Assembly: GCF_007904105.1 (NCBI RefSeq)
Contig: NZ_CP042325.1
Coordinates: 1,364,001 to 1,428,000, forward strand
Direction: 5' to 3'
Origin: Corynebacterium sp. sy039
GTDB lineage: Bacteria; Actinomycetota; Actinomycetes; Mycobacteriales; Mycobacteriaceae
Length of the DNA stretch: 64,000 bases
Shown here one piece after another: positions 19,387-28,971 of the stretch. Under the pieces are notes generated by a model, which saw nothing but the letters and a program-made list of their open reading frames with translations, searched no databases and was not told where the DNA came from. Every line of letters begins with the position of its first letter. Position 1 is the first letter of the stretch. The translations under genes were made by a program, and so were the position numbers.

Positions 19387-20142
19387 TCAGAAAACGTCAA
19401 TGGCTCTCGTAATAGCTTGTGCGCTCAGTTGCTCCATACGAATGCACTCACCAGCTAAATGCCGAGCTAACTCCTGTGCAAGACCAAGCCTGATACGCCC
19501 TTGTGCTTCACAATCAATAACAATACTTCCCGTTAATGTTCCTTGGGCAATTTTTGCAGCTACACTATGTGATTTCTTCACAGCATCTTTTCCGGTGGCG
19601 CGCCCGTCGGAAAGCACTACTAATATAGCTCTGCGCCCTGGTTCCTTAAGATGGTGCGTGCTAATAATTCGATGTGCAAGGGCAAGTCCTGCTTCCAAAG
19701 GAGTTCTTCCGCCTGTTCTGATATCTTGCAATCGCTTCTGCGCAATATCAATTGAGCTTGTTGGGGCTAAAAGTAATTCTGGTGCTTTCCCCCGCACACT
19801 GATTACGGCAACTTTGTCCCGGCGTCGATAAGCATCCGATAGTAAAGACGACACAGCACCTACCACAGCACTGAGTCGATCACGCGCAGCCATAGAACCA
19901 GAGGCATCAACGAGAAACACAATCAGATTAGCTTCCTTACCGCGACGGATATTCCTACGCACATCAGCTGCCAGAAAAGGGATAACAGATTTTTCTGAGG
20001 ATAATCGTGCCCCTCGCGCTACTGCAGCATGCAGCGAAGCAACAAGATTGAGTCCATGACCATGCTCTGAACTAGCTCGAATATCAGCACCAATACTAAG
20101 TTGCTGATAAGCCCTCCTACCTGGAGGTGCTTCATAGCGCAC
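19387..20142 (-). CDS. VWA half of ChlD/CobT-like chelatase subunit (probably made by +1 frameshift from the upstream gene)
   Basis: Von Willebrand A domain of a Mg/Co-chelatase medium subunit. The MIDAS motif DASGS lies at residues 79-83, followed by TPLEAGLALA and VVLSDGRATG. Read alone, it would begin at GTG 20142, which has no Shine-Dalgarno sequence and lies 13 bp after the stop of the ChlI-like frame. The frame is open upstream of this GTG to a TAG at 20206-20208, and that upstream stretch encodes [14 protein letters not shown], which reads as a natural continuation of a fused ChlI-ChlD protein. I infer synthesis as the C-terminal part of a roughly 624-aa fusion. Partner of an expected CobN elsewhere; followed by cobO. 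Confidence 0.88.
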   Translation of the reverse strand: MRYEAPPGRRAYQQLSIGADIRASSEHGHGLNLVASLHAAVARGARLSSEKSVIPFLAADVRRNIRRGKEANLIVFLVDASGSMAARDRLSAVVGAVSSLLSDAYRRRDKVAVISVRGKAPELLLAPTSSIDIAQKRLQDIRTGGRTPLEAGLALAHRIISTHHLKEPGRRAILVVLSDGRATGKDAVKKSHSVAAKIAQGTLTGSIVIDCEAQGRIRLGLAQELARHLAGECIRMEQLSAQAITRAIDVF

Positions 20143-20155
20143 ACGAGTTTTTGGC

Positions 20156-21262
20156 TTACGTTTGAGTGTTCGGATAGCGAAAGGGCGCGCCAGAATCAGC
20201 GCTGCCTACCTTTCCATCTTGGGAGACGTGCGCATCATCAGGATTATGTTGAGGGCGCATACTGTTGTTTCCCAGGTGTTTATGATCCGCAGCGTCGGTA
20301 GGCTCAGGCTGAGAATGATCTTGGTGATTGTGTTGTTCTTTGGAGCGTTCCATGATGTTTTCAAGCTCCTGCTCACTCACCCCTGGTTCGTCAAAAGGAT
20401 TCTGCCGACGGCGGTGCGGTAATGCTAAACGTGCTGCTACGTTAATATCTTCTTCATTCACACTACCTCGCTGTTGCCATGCCGCATGTGCCATCGCAGT
20501 ACGAGCAATAACAAGATCACCGCGCAGGCCTTCGACTCCAAACTCAGCACAAATATACGCAATCCGCTCTAATTGTGCATCGCTCAAAGAAATCTCATCA
20601 ACCACATCTTTAGCTTGTGCGATACGTACTGCGATTTCTTCATCTTTTTCTTGCCACTGACGTACAAAACCCTGTGGATCATTCTCATAAGCTAATCGAC
20701 GACGCATAATTTCAGCTCGTTCGCGCACATCAGCTGGTCCTGCAATATCAACAGAAAGACCAAAGCGATCCAAAAGTTGTGGACGCAGTTCTCCTTCCTC
20801 AGGATTCATCGTGCCGACAAGAACGAAACGCGCTGATTCAGTATGGGAAATAGAATCGCGTTCAATAGTCACCATTCCAGTTGCAGCTGCGTCGAGAAGC
20901 ACATCGACAATATGGTCTGCAAGTAGATTGACCTCATCCACATAGAGCACACCACCATCGGCAGCACTGAGCAGACCTGGTTGAAACTGTGCTTTTCCAG
21001 TAGTAAGCACAGTTTCAATATCAAGCGAACCGACGACGCGATCTTCAGTAACGCCAAGGGGAAGATTGACTAATGGAGCACTACCTAATAGACGCGAAAA
21101 AGCACGCACGGTAGTAGTTTTTGCAGTGCCCTTTTCGCCTCGGGCAATGACACCACCAATACGAGGCGCAATTGCTGACAGAATGAGTGCAAGACGTAGA
21201 TCTTCTTGACCCACAATTGCAGAAAATGGAAAAAATGATGGCGACTGTATCTCTTTGTTCAT
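20156..21262 (-). CDS. ChlI/BchI-like AAA+ chelatase ATPase (0-frame product)
   Basis: AAA+ motor subunit of a magnesium/cobalt chelatase, 368 aa. P-loop [10 protein letters not shown] spans 42-51, Walker [10 protein letters not shown] lies near 110, and [20 protein letters not shown] (sensor and arginine-finger region) lies near 150. A His/Gln/Asp-rich linker (about 315-350) and SGAPF precede the seven final residues RYPNTQT. Those seven look out of place, while the +1 frame gives AIRTLKRK directly after PF. First gene of the operon with the VWA frame, cobO, cobB and ogt. In a B12 operon it should serve cobalt insertion with CobN. It follows the mqo terminator, so it needs its own promoter in 21263-21292. 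Confidence 0.93.
   Translation of the reverse strand: MNKEIQSPSFFPFSAIVGQEDLRLALILSAIAPRIGGVIARGEKGTAKTTTVRAFSRLLGSAPLVNLPLGVTEDRVVGSLDIETVLTTGKAQFQPGLLSAADGGVLYVDEVNLLADHIVDVLLDAAATGMVTIERDSISHTESARFVLVGTMNPEEGELRPQLLDRFGLSVDIAGPADVRERAEIMRRRLAYENDPQGFVRQWQEKDEEIAVRIAQAKDVVDEISLSDAQLERIAYICAEFGVEGLRGDLVIARTAMAHAAWQQRGSVNEEDINVAARLALPHRRRQNPFDEPGVSEQELENIMERSKEQHNHQDHSQPEPTDAADHKHLGNNSMRPQHNPDDAHVSQDGKVGSADSGAPFRYPNTQT
20179..20185 (-). other. Candidate +1 ribosomal frameshift site CCC-TTT-C
   Basis: Minus-strand codons CCC (20185-20183), TTT (20182-20180) and the following C. A P-site tRNA-Pro could slip from CCC to CCT, or tRNA-Phe from TTT to TTC; the Phe anticodon GAA pairs better with TTC. 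A +1 shift here joins the ChlI-like frame (…SGAPF) to the VWA frame (AIRTLKRK…). The allowed window runs only from 20205 to about 20158, bounded by the TAG of one frame and the TAA of the other. Programmed frameshifting in chlD genes is known; its use at this site is inference. A single-base insertion or a sequencing error is the alternative. Confidence 0.5.
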
Positions 21263-21292
21263 AGCTCAATATGTCATTGTTAGTATGTGAAA

Positions 21293-21325
21293 ACAACCGA
21301 GATCTCTTCTAAGGATCTCGGTTGT
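21293..21325 (-). terminator. Rho-independent terminator after mqo
   Basis: A perfect 12-bp stem, ACAACCGAGATC pairing with GATCTCGGTTGT, around a 9-nt loop, followed on the minus strand by TTTT. It lies 20 bp downstream of the mqo stop and separates mqo from the chelatase operon. Confidence 0.85.
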
Positions 21326-21345
21326 GTGCATGAAGATAAGAATTA

Positions 21346-22842
21346 CTATCCCTCTAATTTGAGTGTTTTTTGAGTGTAACTCCACATCTCATTAAAGAGA
21401 GTCTTATTTGCAGAAAGTTTCACGCCATACGACGGCACCATTTCTTTAATTTTATCTGCCCATACCACCATGCGATCACCAAAGCAATGCTCTAGCACCT
21501 CTAGCATTGCTGCAGGGGCAATAGAAGCACCTGGTGATGCGCCTAAGAGACCAGCAATGGAACCATCATTAGAGTTAATCAAAGCGGTACCAAACTCAAG
21601 AGAACCAAAACGTGGACCAACGACAGGTTTAATAACCTGCACACGCTGACCAGCGGTAACAATCTCCCAATCTTCATCGCGTGCCTCTGGAACATACTCA
21701 CGCAATGTTTCCATACGAGCCTGCTGATCTTTTAACAACTCGGTGATGAGATATTTCGTCAAACCAAGTTCTTGCACACCAACAGCAAGCATAGAAGCCA
21801 CATTGGTCACCCGTAAGGATTTAGGCAAATCCGCCCATGACCCTTTCTTCAAGAACTTTGGTGTCCAACCCGCATATGGTCCAAAGAGCAAGCCCTTTTC
21901 ACCATCAATAACACGGGTATCAAGATGTGGTACTGACATTGGTGGAGCGCCAACCGATGCTTTTCCATATACCTTGGCAGAGTGCTGGCTAATAATTTCT
22001 GGATTAGTACAACGCAACCATTGACCTGATACCGGGAAACCACCAAAACCACGGATCTCTGGGATACCTGCTTTTTGCAGCAAAGGAAGTGCCATACCAC
22101 CAGCACCAACAAAAACGAAATTTGCACGAGTGACGCTAATGTCACCGGTGTGACGGTTCTTTGCAGTAATTTTCCACTTGCTACCGTCACGGCTAATGTT
22201 ACGGACTTCATGCCCATAACGGAATGTGGTTCCTTCTTTTTTGGCAGCCTGTAAAAACTGCTTAGTCAGAGCACCGAAGTTAATATCTGTTCCTGCGTCT
22301 GTCCAAGAGATAGCAACCTTATCCGATGCAGGACGTCCACGCCCCATAAGTGGCAACATATCATCGAACTGCGCACGATCATCACTAAACTGCATATCAG
22401 GGAATAGTGGATGACCGTCTAACGCCTCAAAACGCTTCTTCAAGTAAGCAACTTGTTCAGCTCCGTGACCAAAAGAAACATGAGGTACTTGGTTAATCCA
22501 TTCATCAGGATCCCCAAGAACACCTTGATCTACCTGGTAAGACCAAAATTGACGTGATGTTTGGAACTTTTCATTAACGCCAATCGCCTTGGAGATGTTA
22601 ATTTTTCCATTAACTTCTGGCGTATAGTTCAACTCGCATAATGCAGAGTGCCCAGTACCAGCATTATTCCATGGTGAAGAAGATTCCTGTGCTGGAGCGT
22701 CGAGACGCTCAAACACCATCTGTGACCATGTTGGCTCCAAGGTGCGAAGCATAGCACCTAGCGTGGCACTCATTATTCCTGCGCCGATGAGAGCGACGTC
22801 TACCTCATCAGTAACTTTTGCTGCGGTTGTGGAATTTGACAT
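21346..22842 (-). CDS. mqo: Malate:quinone oxidoreductase
   Basis: Membrane-associated FAD enzyme that oxidises malate to oxaloacetate and passes electrons to menaquinone; in corynebacteria it is the main malate-oxidising TCA step. It is 498 aa. An N-terminal Rossmann FAD site is DVALIGAGIMSATLGAML (about 15-32). The SPWNNAGTGHSALCELNYTP block (about 55-75) and FVGAGGMALPLLQKAGIP in the middle are typical of the family. The ATG at 22842 is preceded by GAGGAAAA about five bases upstream. Monocistronic, bounded by the hairpin at 21293 and by a divergent hydrolase gene. Confidence 0.98.
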   Translation of the reverse strand: MSNSTTAAKVTDEVDVALIGAGIMSATLGAMLRTLEPTWSQMVFERLDAPAQESSSPWNNAGTGHSALCELNYTPEVNGKINISKAIGVNEKFQTSRQFWSYQVDQGVLGDPDEWINQVPHVSFGHGAEQVAYLKKRFEALDGHPLFPDMQFSDDRAQFDDMLPLMGRGRPASDKVAISWTDAGTDINFGALTKQFLQAAKKEGTTFRYGHEVRNISRDGSKWKITAKNRHTGDISVTRANFVFVGAGGMALPLLQKAGIPEIRGFGGFPVSGQWLRCTNPEIISQHSAKVYGKASVGAPPMSVPHLDTRVIDGEKGLLFGPYAGWTPKFLKKGSWADLPKSLRVTNVASMLAVGVQELGLTKYLITELLKDQQARMETLREYVPEARDEDWEIVTAGQRVQVIKPVVGPRFGSLEFGTALINSNDGSIAGLLGASPGASIAPAAMLEVLEHCFGDRMVVWADKIKEMVPSYGVKLSANKTLFNEMWSYTQKTLKLEG

Positions 22843-23143
22843 TACAATTTTCCTCGCGTTATTACGCTTATCTCTTCAACTTTTCTAACTGATTCTCGGA
22901 TAATGACGACTAAATCTAAATCGACTTATCAGCTATTTCATAACGACACTGGTTTCCCAGCAAACCCTCATACTCATAAATGGGCACGAAGTCTGAAACT
23001 CGCTAGGAATATACTCTACGCGCTTATCAGGTTTGATGTTAAAACTCCCCCGATAAGTGTGTGAAAAAAATATCACAATTAATCACAACGTATCATTGGC
23101 AACAGGTTTTATCGGTAGCATCTTCACGTATCAGGGGGCAATC
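22843..23143. other. Divergent promoter region, mqo / hydrolase
   Basis: A 301-bp AT-rich spacer between two divergent genes. It must hold both promoters. TGTGA and TCACA half-sites occur at about 23061-23078 but are spaced by 8 instead of the 6 bases expected for GlxR. I see no gene or RNA in it. Confidence 0.5.
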
Positions 23144-24211
23144 GTGCGCAGAAAGAAAACAGAGTTCGTATTCAATTCCGCAACAATAGCTCAGCTGCCC
23201 CAGCAATGGGAGCACGATATCCTCGGTGAGGATTTTGCCCAATTAGTTTTTAACCTAGACAGTAATGTACCTACCACAGGCACTTCACCCCAAAATCCAG
23301 ACAAGGCTTGTGCCACTCTGATACATTATGCTCCAACAAAAACTGCCCCCTCATCACAAAAGCCCGCAACCACCACTGCAATGCTATGGGTACATGGGCT
23401 CACAGATTATTTCTTCCATGAACATATTGCTCAGTTTTTTGCTACACATGGTTACGCGTTTTATGCACTTGATCTGAGAAAATGCGGGCGCTCATACCGC
23501 CCTGGGCAGAAATGGCATCACACTAATGACATTGAACAATACTTTGAGGAACTTACCCTAGCGGCACATATCATTCTGAGCAAGCATGATTTCCTTATTC
23601 CCATTGCTCATTCTACTGGTGGGCTTATCGTCGTTCTGTGGCTTGATTATCTACGCCGTTCACATCCGCTCATGCATAAGCACATTCGAGGTGCAATCTT
23701 GAACAGCCCTTGGCTTGATATGATCATCCCAGCCATAGCCTCCGCTCCGCTCAAGCCATTGCTGAGTGTCAGTGGTAAATACTTCCCTGACATTGCATTG
23801 CCGTCGAGTAGCAATCATTCCTATGGTCAAAGCCTGCATATCTCTGCACAGGGCGAGTGGAATTATGATCTCACCTACAAACCTATGGGCGGGCACAAAA
23901 AATATCTAGACTGGTTACGCAGCATTATGTTAGGACAACAACGCATACATCGTCGAAAAGTTGATTGTGGAGTTCCGGTGCTTACTTTATGCTCCACACA
24001 GTCATATTTTCCTCGGGCTTTCGACGCACAGTGTACTCGCAGCGACGTAATTCTCAACGTTGCTCAAATACAAAAATGGGCTAAGGTACTAAGCACTCAT
24101 ACTCGTGTTGCACCTATTGCGGGAGCAGTTCATGATGTATTTTTATCCAAAGAATACGCTCGCACTGAGGCACTACGTATCTCACTGCAATGGTTACGCG
24201 ACCTGGGATAA
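23144..24211 (+). CDS. Alpha/beta hydrolase (monoacylglycerol-lipase / lysophospholipase-like)
   Basis: A 355-aa serine hydrolase of the Hydrolase_4 type. I set the start at GTG 23144 because AGGGGG lies about six bases upstream; an in-frame GTG at 23057 would add 29 unsupported residues. Landmarks are LWVHGLTDYFFHEHIAQFF (oxyanion-hole strand), YALDLRKCGRS, the nucleophile elbow AHSTGG instead of the common GHSxGG, and a C-terminal catalytic His in IAGAVHDVFLS. No signal peptide is seen, so it is probably cytoplasmic. The same position between mqo and mtr is occupied by a lysophospholipase-like gene in C. glutamicum as I recall. The substrate is unknown. Confidence 0.88.
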   Translation: MRRKKTEFVFNSATIAQLPQQWEHDILGEDFAQLVFNLDSNVPTTGTSPQNPDKACATLIHYAPTKTAPSSQKPATTTAMLWVHGLTDYFFHEHIAQFFATHGYAFYALDLRKCGRSYRPGQKWHHTNDIEQYFEELTLAAHIILSKHDFLIPIAHSTGGLIVVLWLDYLRRSHPLMHKHIRGAILNSPWLDMIIPAIASAPLKPLLSVSGKYFPDIALPSSSNHSYGQSLHISAQGEWNYDLTYKPMGGHKKYLDWLRSIMLGQQRIHRRKVDCGVPVLTLCSTQSYFPRAFDAQCTRSDVILNVAQIQKWAKVLSTHTRVAPIAGAVHDVFLSKEYARTEALRISLQWLRDLG

Positions 24212-24307
24212 TTCCGATTTTGCTTAAAATCCTCAAGGCTGTGAGCCTGCCCTACTGTGTTATACGCATACGTTCTCTTAGAGACATAAAAGAAAATGGA
24301 GATGTCC

Positions 24308-25693
24308 ATGTCAGACAAGCATTATGATCTCATCATTATTGGTACTGGATCTGGTAACTCTATCCCCGGCCCAGAATTTGATGATAAAACAATCGCTATC
24401 GTAGAAAAAGGCGTTTTTGGTGGCACCTGCCTGAATGTCGGTTGTATCCCCACCAAGATGTTTGTTCATGCAGCAGAAATAGCACATACCATCACTCATG
24501 CCAAGGATTTTGGCATTAACGCCAAAATTGATCACATTGACTGGTCACGTATTGTTTCTGATGTTTTCGATAAACGCATTGACCCTATTGCTCAAGGTGG
24601 TGAAGCCTACCGACGCGGCCCAGAAACTCCTAACATCAATGTCTACGACCATCACGCTTACTTTGTCGGTGAAAAAACTATTCACACCGGTCAAGGCAAT
24701 AAAGAGATGACCATTAGCGCTGACACGATCGTCTTAGCAGCTGGTGCGCGACCTTTCATTCCGCCAGTAATTGCGGAATCAGGTATCACCTACTACACCA
24801 ATGAAGATATTATGCGTATCGCACAACTACCACGCTCCCTGATTGTGCTTGGCGGTGGTTTTATCGCTGCAGAATTTGCCCATATTTTCCATGCTCTTGG
24901 TGTTGAGGTAACACTTGTCAATCGCTCCACCACTCTCTTGCGTTCCATGGATAAAGATATTTCCGAACGTTTTACTAAGCTGAGCGAAGAAACTTTCCAC
25001 ACCAAACTTGGGCGCACCATTGTCAGTGCGCATCAGCAAGCGCAAGAAATTACTCTTGAGCTTGACGACGGCAGTATAGTCTGCGGCGATATGCTCCTCG
25101 TTGCCACCGGACGCATTCCCAATGGCGACCAGATGAGCGTTGACAAAGCTGGTATTGAGCTCCTCGACGATGGCCGAGTGAAAGTCGATGAATATGGTCG
25201 CACAACAGCTGAAGGTATCTGGGCGCTAGGAGATATTTGCTCACCTTATCAGCTCAAGCACGTAGCAAATGCAGAAATGCGCACTGTCAAGCATAATATT
25301 TTGCACCCGGAGAACTTGCATTCGCTGCCGCATAAGCATGTTCCTTCTGCGGTTTTTACGCAGCCACAGATCGCAACAGTTGGTCTCACTGAACAACAAG
25401 CGCGAGATAAGGGTCATAACATAAGCGTCAAGATCCAAAATTACAGCGATATTGCCTACGGTTGGGCACTGCATGATGACACAGGTTTTGCAAAACTCAT
25501 CGCTGACAAAGACACTGGTACTCTGCTGGGCGCGCATATCATCGGGCCACAAGCCGCCACACTTATTCAGCAACTTATTACAGTTCTCGCCTTTCAACTC
25601 CCACTCCAGCAAGTGGCAACCCAAGAGTACTGGATACATCCAGCTCTGCCTGAGCTTATTGAAAATGCGCTCCTTGGGCTAGACTTAGAGTGA
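24308..25693 (+). CDS. mtr: Mycothione reductase
   Basis: NADPH-dependent flavoenzyme that reduces mycothiol disulfide, keeping the main actinobacterial thiol reduced. Start chosen at ATG 24308 (461 aa) with GGAG six bases upstream; ATGs at 24296 and 24302 are alternatives. An N-terminal FAD motif IIIGTGSGNS (9-18) is followed by the redox pair in GGTCLNVGCIPTK (Cys41 and Cys46). The NADPH site is VLGGGFIAAEFAH, and the dimerisation domain ends with YWIHPALPELIENALLGL, carrying the catalytic His. The S-G-N-S near the FAD site separates it from dihydrolipoamide dehydrogenases. The stop overlaps the start of the next gene. Confidence 0.96.
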   Translation: MSDKHYDLIIIGTGSGNSIPGPEFDDKTIAIVEKGVFGGTCLNVGCIPTKMFVHAAEIAHTITHAKDFGINAKIDHIDWSRIVSDVFDKRIDPIAQGGEAYRRGPETPNINVYDHHAYFVGEKTIHTGQGNKEMTISADTIVLAAGARPFIPPVIAESGITYYTNEDIMRIAQLPRSLIVLGGGFIAAEFAHIFHALGVEVTLVNRSTTLLRSMDKDISERFTKLSEETFHTKLGRTIVSAHQQAQEITLELDDGSIVCGDMLLVATGRIPNGDQMSVDKAGIELLDDGRVKVDEYGRTTAEGIWALGDICSPYQLKHVANAEMRTVKHNILHPENLHSLPHKHVPSAVFTQPQIATVGLTEQQARDKGHNISVKIQNYSDIAYGWALHDDTGFAKLIADKDTGTLLGAHIIGPQAATLIQQLITVLAFQLPLQQVATQEYWIHPALPELIENALLGLDLE

Positions 25694-26535
25694 TTTTCCC
25701 GACTGTACGCTCATACTTAGACTCGCCTACTACTGGTATTCTTCCTTTTCTTATGCCTTTTTTTCGTTCCGTTTCCCCCGCAGTATCTACAGTTCATGTA
25801 TCCCCCACACCGTTGCGTCCTATTGCATTGAGTTTGGCTACTGGTGCAATCATTATTTTGGGTGTCCTCAGCACTGCTGTCACACGCACGAACTCATTAT
25901 TTGCCACCTTGGTGGCAGGGTGTCTTGTGCTGGGCGCCACAGCAACAATTACTGCTATCCGCCATACCGATCATTATCGTCATCGTGTGCCGCATATATT
26001 TTCCGCACTCGGTGCTGGTATCAGTTTATGTGTTGGGGTCATTATGAGCGTATCGGGAGTTATTGCGTCAACAAAAATTACAGATTTTGCGCTCACTGCT
26101 CTCTCTGCAGCAATGCCTGTTGCCGCCTGTGCGTTATTGGTGGGAGGTCTTAGCCAATTATCGCCTCATCATGGGCTGGTGTATGCCGGTGCCACTATTG
26201 GACCGCCTCTTTTATATTGGTTTATCATCAGCGGGCATTCCACTGATTGTTGGGGAGCCTTTGTCTTGACAGGCATTATCAGTAGTGGATGTTTAGGGTG
26301 GATCAGCATTGTGGTTAGTCGAGCTAAAAATTGGTCGCGGATTCGTTTCTTAGGTGCTGGTGCCGCTTTTTGTGCAATGATAATCAACATCGCCACACTT
26401 GTTATTAACCTTTTTGCTAACGAAATACCGCGCCAGACTTCTTCTATTGCCCTTGTAGCATGGGGATTGCTTTTCTGCGTTCTATGCGCTACTACAAGTG
26501 CTTGCCTTGTGCGACCACACCATGCCGCGCAATGA
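25690..26535 (+). CDS. Uncharacterised polytopic membrane protein
   Basis: A 281-aa hydrophobic protein with about eight predicted membrane segments and no recognised domain or active-site motif. It starts at GTG 25690 overlapping the mtr stop (GTGA), so it is very likely translated by coupling with mtr; an internal ATG at about 25756 (MPFFRSV) would trim the poorly hydrophobic N-terminus. The last 44 bp overlap the 3' end of convergent cobQ. The coding is plausible throughout because the protein keeps regular helices and small residues. I do not recognise it and give no function. Confidence 0.75.
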   Translation: MIFPTVRSYLDSPTTGILPFLMPFFRSVSPAVSTVHVSPTPLRPIALSLATGAIIILGVLSTAVTRTNSLFATLVAGCLVLGATATITAIRHTDHYRHRVPHIFSALGAGISLCVGVIMSVSGVIASTKITDFALTALSAAMPVAACALLVGGLSQLSPHHGLVYAGATIGPPLLYWFIISGHSTDCWGAFVLTGIISSGCLGWISIVVSRAKNWSRIRFLGAGAAFCAMIINIATLVINLFANEIPRQTSSIALVAWGLLFCVLCATTSACLVRPHHAAQ

Positions 26536-27970
26536 GTTGATCAAGATCCCAATGCTGCTCCAGCGCGTCGGCAAGCATATCTAATTGTTTATCACGCTCT
26601 GCTGTAAAACTCGTATCAGGAGAAACAATAAAGTTGTCTTTTCCGACAAGTGCGGCAATTTCACTAAGGAACTGACGACGTGCATCATCATCTTCAAGGT
26701 AGCCGTGTCGATGTGTGCCGTAGTTGGTACCTTCTCGCGAGCCTTCATCGCCTAACCATGCTTGAGTATTATTACGAACTACTTGACCATGATGAATCTC
26801 ATATGCTCCATGTGGATGTCGGATCACTGTTTTTTGTTCTTGAAACTCGATATCAGCATCAAAAATAGCTAACCCTGCGACTACCACTTCGTGATCGTGA
26901 CCAGTAGTTACTGCTTCTACTGAATCTATGATCTTGGTGCACATCATCTGATAACCACCGCAAATACCCAAAATAGGCTTACGTGCCACCACGCGCTTTT
27001 CTAATGCCTGCGCTAATCCTTGTGCTCGTAACCACGCAAGATCACTGACTGTTGCCTTCGACCCTGGGAGAATAACCAAATCTGCCTGGGCAATCTCATC
27101 TGGATGCGTAGACCACACTACAGTTACGCCTGGTTCACAGGCCAAGGCTTCTACGTCAGTAGCATTAGAAATTCGTGGCAACCGAATAGCTGCAACGCGC
27201 ATACTGTCTTTACCCAAGGCTGTTGTCACAGGTCCAATAACTGCACCGCGTGGTGTTTGGAGTGAATCCTCGGCATCTACCCACAGTCCTTCAATAAAAG
27301 GAAGTACCGCCAGTGTTGGCACTCCAGTTCTGCGTTCCAACTCGACAAGTCCAGGTTCGAGTATTGATCTGTCGCCACGAAACTTATTGACAATGAACCC
27401 GCATATACGGTTTCGGTCTTTCTCGGACACAATCTGATGTGTGCCATAAAAATGAGCGAGCACACCACCACGATCAATATCGCCCACAAGGTAAACTGGC
27501 AAATTTGCACTCTGTGCTAGACCAAAATTAGCAATATCAGTGTCTCTGAGATTAATCTCTGCAGGCGAACCAGCACCTTCACAGATGACCACATCATAGT
27601 GTTTTTCTAATTCAGTCAGCGAGTCTGCTACTACGTGCCGTAATTGCTGTCGATATTCCACATAGTTTCGGGCATCAACCTGTCCTACTGCACTCCCATT
27701 GACAATAAGTTGCGATCGACGATCGCTACCTGGTTTAAGCAGTACAGGATTAAATAGTGCCTGTGGCTCTAGCCCACACGCGTAGGCTTGTAAGGCCTGT
27801 GCTCTACCAATCTCTCCGCCGTCGACAGTGACAGCGGAATTATTAGACATATTTTGTGCCTTGAATGGTGCTACTGCAAATCCTCGTCGAAAAAGTGCTC
27901 GACACAGACCTGCCACGATCATAGATTTCCCTGCGTCTGAGGTACATCCGGCTATCAGAAACGCACTCAT
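26492..27970 (-). CDS. cobQ: Cobyric acid synthase
   Basis: Glutamine-dependent amidation of the b, d, e and g side chains of adenosylcobyrinate diamide. At 492 aa it is full length. The N-terminal ATPase domain begins [20 protein letters not shown] (3-22) and contains [10 protein letters not shown] (37-46). The C-terminal glutamine amidotransferase has ICGGYQMM with the nucleophilic Cys and [11 protein letters not shown] with the catalytic His. It stands 9 bp downstream of map on the minus strand, away from the cobO-cobB operon, and its 3' end overlaps the convergent membrane protein gene by 44 bp. Confidence 0.97.
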   Translation of the reverse strand: MSAFLIAGCTSDAGKSMIVAGLCRALFRRGFAVAPFKAQNMSNNSAVTVDGGEIGRAQALQAYACGLEPQALFNPVLLKPGSDRRSQLIVNGSAVGQVDARNYVEYRQQLRHVVADSLTELEKHYDVVICEGAGSPAEINLRDTDIANFGLAQSANLPVYLVGDIDRGGVLAHFYGTHQIVSEKDRNRICGFIVNKFRGDRSILEPGLVELERRTGVPTLAVLPFIEGLWVDAEDSLQTPRGAVIGPVTTALGKDSMRVAAIRLPRISNATDVEALACEPGVTVVWSTHPDEIAQADLVILPGSKATVSDLAWLRAQGLAQALEKRVVARKPILGICGGYQMMCTKIIDSVEAVTTGHDHEVVVAGLAIFDADIEFQEQKTVIRHPHGAYEIHHGQVVRNNTQAWLGDEGSREGTNYGTHRHGYLEDDDARRQFLSEIAALVGKDNFIVSPDTSFTAERDKQLDMLADALEQHWDLDQLIARHGVVAQGKHL

Positions 27971-27979
27971 CGTATTGGT

Positions 27980-28852
27980 TTACTCATCATCGCACAATGT
28001 CAGAATCTCATTACCATCTTCAGTAATGACAATGGTGTGCTCGAACTGGGCGGTGAACTTGTGGTCACGGGTTTGTACAGTCCAATAATCATCCCAAATA
28101 TCATAATCAAGACCACCAAGATTAATCATTGGCTCAATGGTCAGCGTCATTCCTGGGACAAGAACATCACGATAATAATCTGAGTCATAGTGCAACACGA
28201 TAAGCCCATTATGGAATGTAGGTCCGACACCATGCCCAGTAAAATCGCGGACGACGTTATACCCAAACCTTTTGGCGTACGATTCAATCACTCGACCAAT
28301 GACGTTGATTTCTCTGCCTGGCTTTGCTGCGCGGATACCTCGCATCGTTGCTTCTTTAGTACGCTCAACTAACAATCGGTGTTCTTCAGAAACATCACCT
28401 GCTAGAAAAGTAGCATTAGTGTCTCCATGCACACCTTCTTTATATGCAGTGACGTCGATATTGACAATATCGCCATCTTCAATGACGGTACTGTCTGGGA
28501 TACCATGACAAATAATTTCATTAAGTGAAACGCAACAGGACTTAGGGAACCCACGATATCCTAGCGTGGATGGATAAGCACCATGATCGCACATATACTC
28601 ATGGGCAATCCGATCAATTTCATCAGTTGTTACACCAGGAGCTACCGCTTTACCAGCTTCTTTGAGTGCACCAGCGGCTATGCGCGAGGTGCGTCGTAAA
28701 GCGTCAATGACCTCTGGTGTTTGGACATAAGGCTCCCCCATAGCTTCCTGTACTGTGTCTTTCCATACATATTCTGGGCGAATAATATCTTGTGGAACAC
28801 TACGGATAGGAGTAGGGGTACCAGGTCGAAGTGGTGCTCTTTTGTGCGTCAT
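27980..28852 (-). CDS. map: Methionine aminopeptidase, type I
   Basis: Removes the N-terminal Met of nascent proteins using two metal ions. It is 290 aa. The N-terminal extension (about 1-40), with the Pro-rich [21 protein letters not shown] start, is the SH3-ligand-like arm seen in actinobacterial type Ic enzymes. Metal ligands are seen in [19 protein letters not shown] (two Asp), GHGVGPTFH (His), IEPMI (Glu) and QFEHTIVIT (Glu). Directly downstream of the PBP gene on the same strand with a 119-bp spacer, and 9 bp before cobQ. Confidence 0.96.
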   Translation of the reverse strand: MTHKRAPLRPGTPTPIRSVPQDIIRPEYVWKDTVQEAMGEPYVQTPEVIDALRRTSRIAAGALKEAGKAVAPGVTTDEIDRIAHEYMCDHGAYPSTLGYRGFPKSCCVSLNEIICHGIPDSTVIEDGDIVNIDVTAYKEGVHGDTNATFLAGDVSEEHRLLVERTKEATMRGIRAAKPGREINVIGRVIESYAKRFGYNVVRDFTGHGVGPTFHNGLIVLHYDSDYYRDVLVPGMTLTIEPMINLGGLDYDIWDDYWTVQTRDHKFTAQFEHTIVITEDGNEILTLCDDE

Positions 28853-28971
28853 AGTCTTCTTTCGATTTCTTAATTATTTTCCTAATTATTGCAGTATTAC
28901 TTTTTCTAAAAATACCAGCACCCTCTATGTACTGTACAAGATTACAGCACGCTACAAAGCCATCCCGATAA

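Noticed and set aside
23061..23078. TGTGA and TCACA half-sites as a possible GlxR/CRP operator upstream of the hydrolase
   Set aside because: The half-sites are spaced by 8 bases where GlxR sites have 6.
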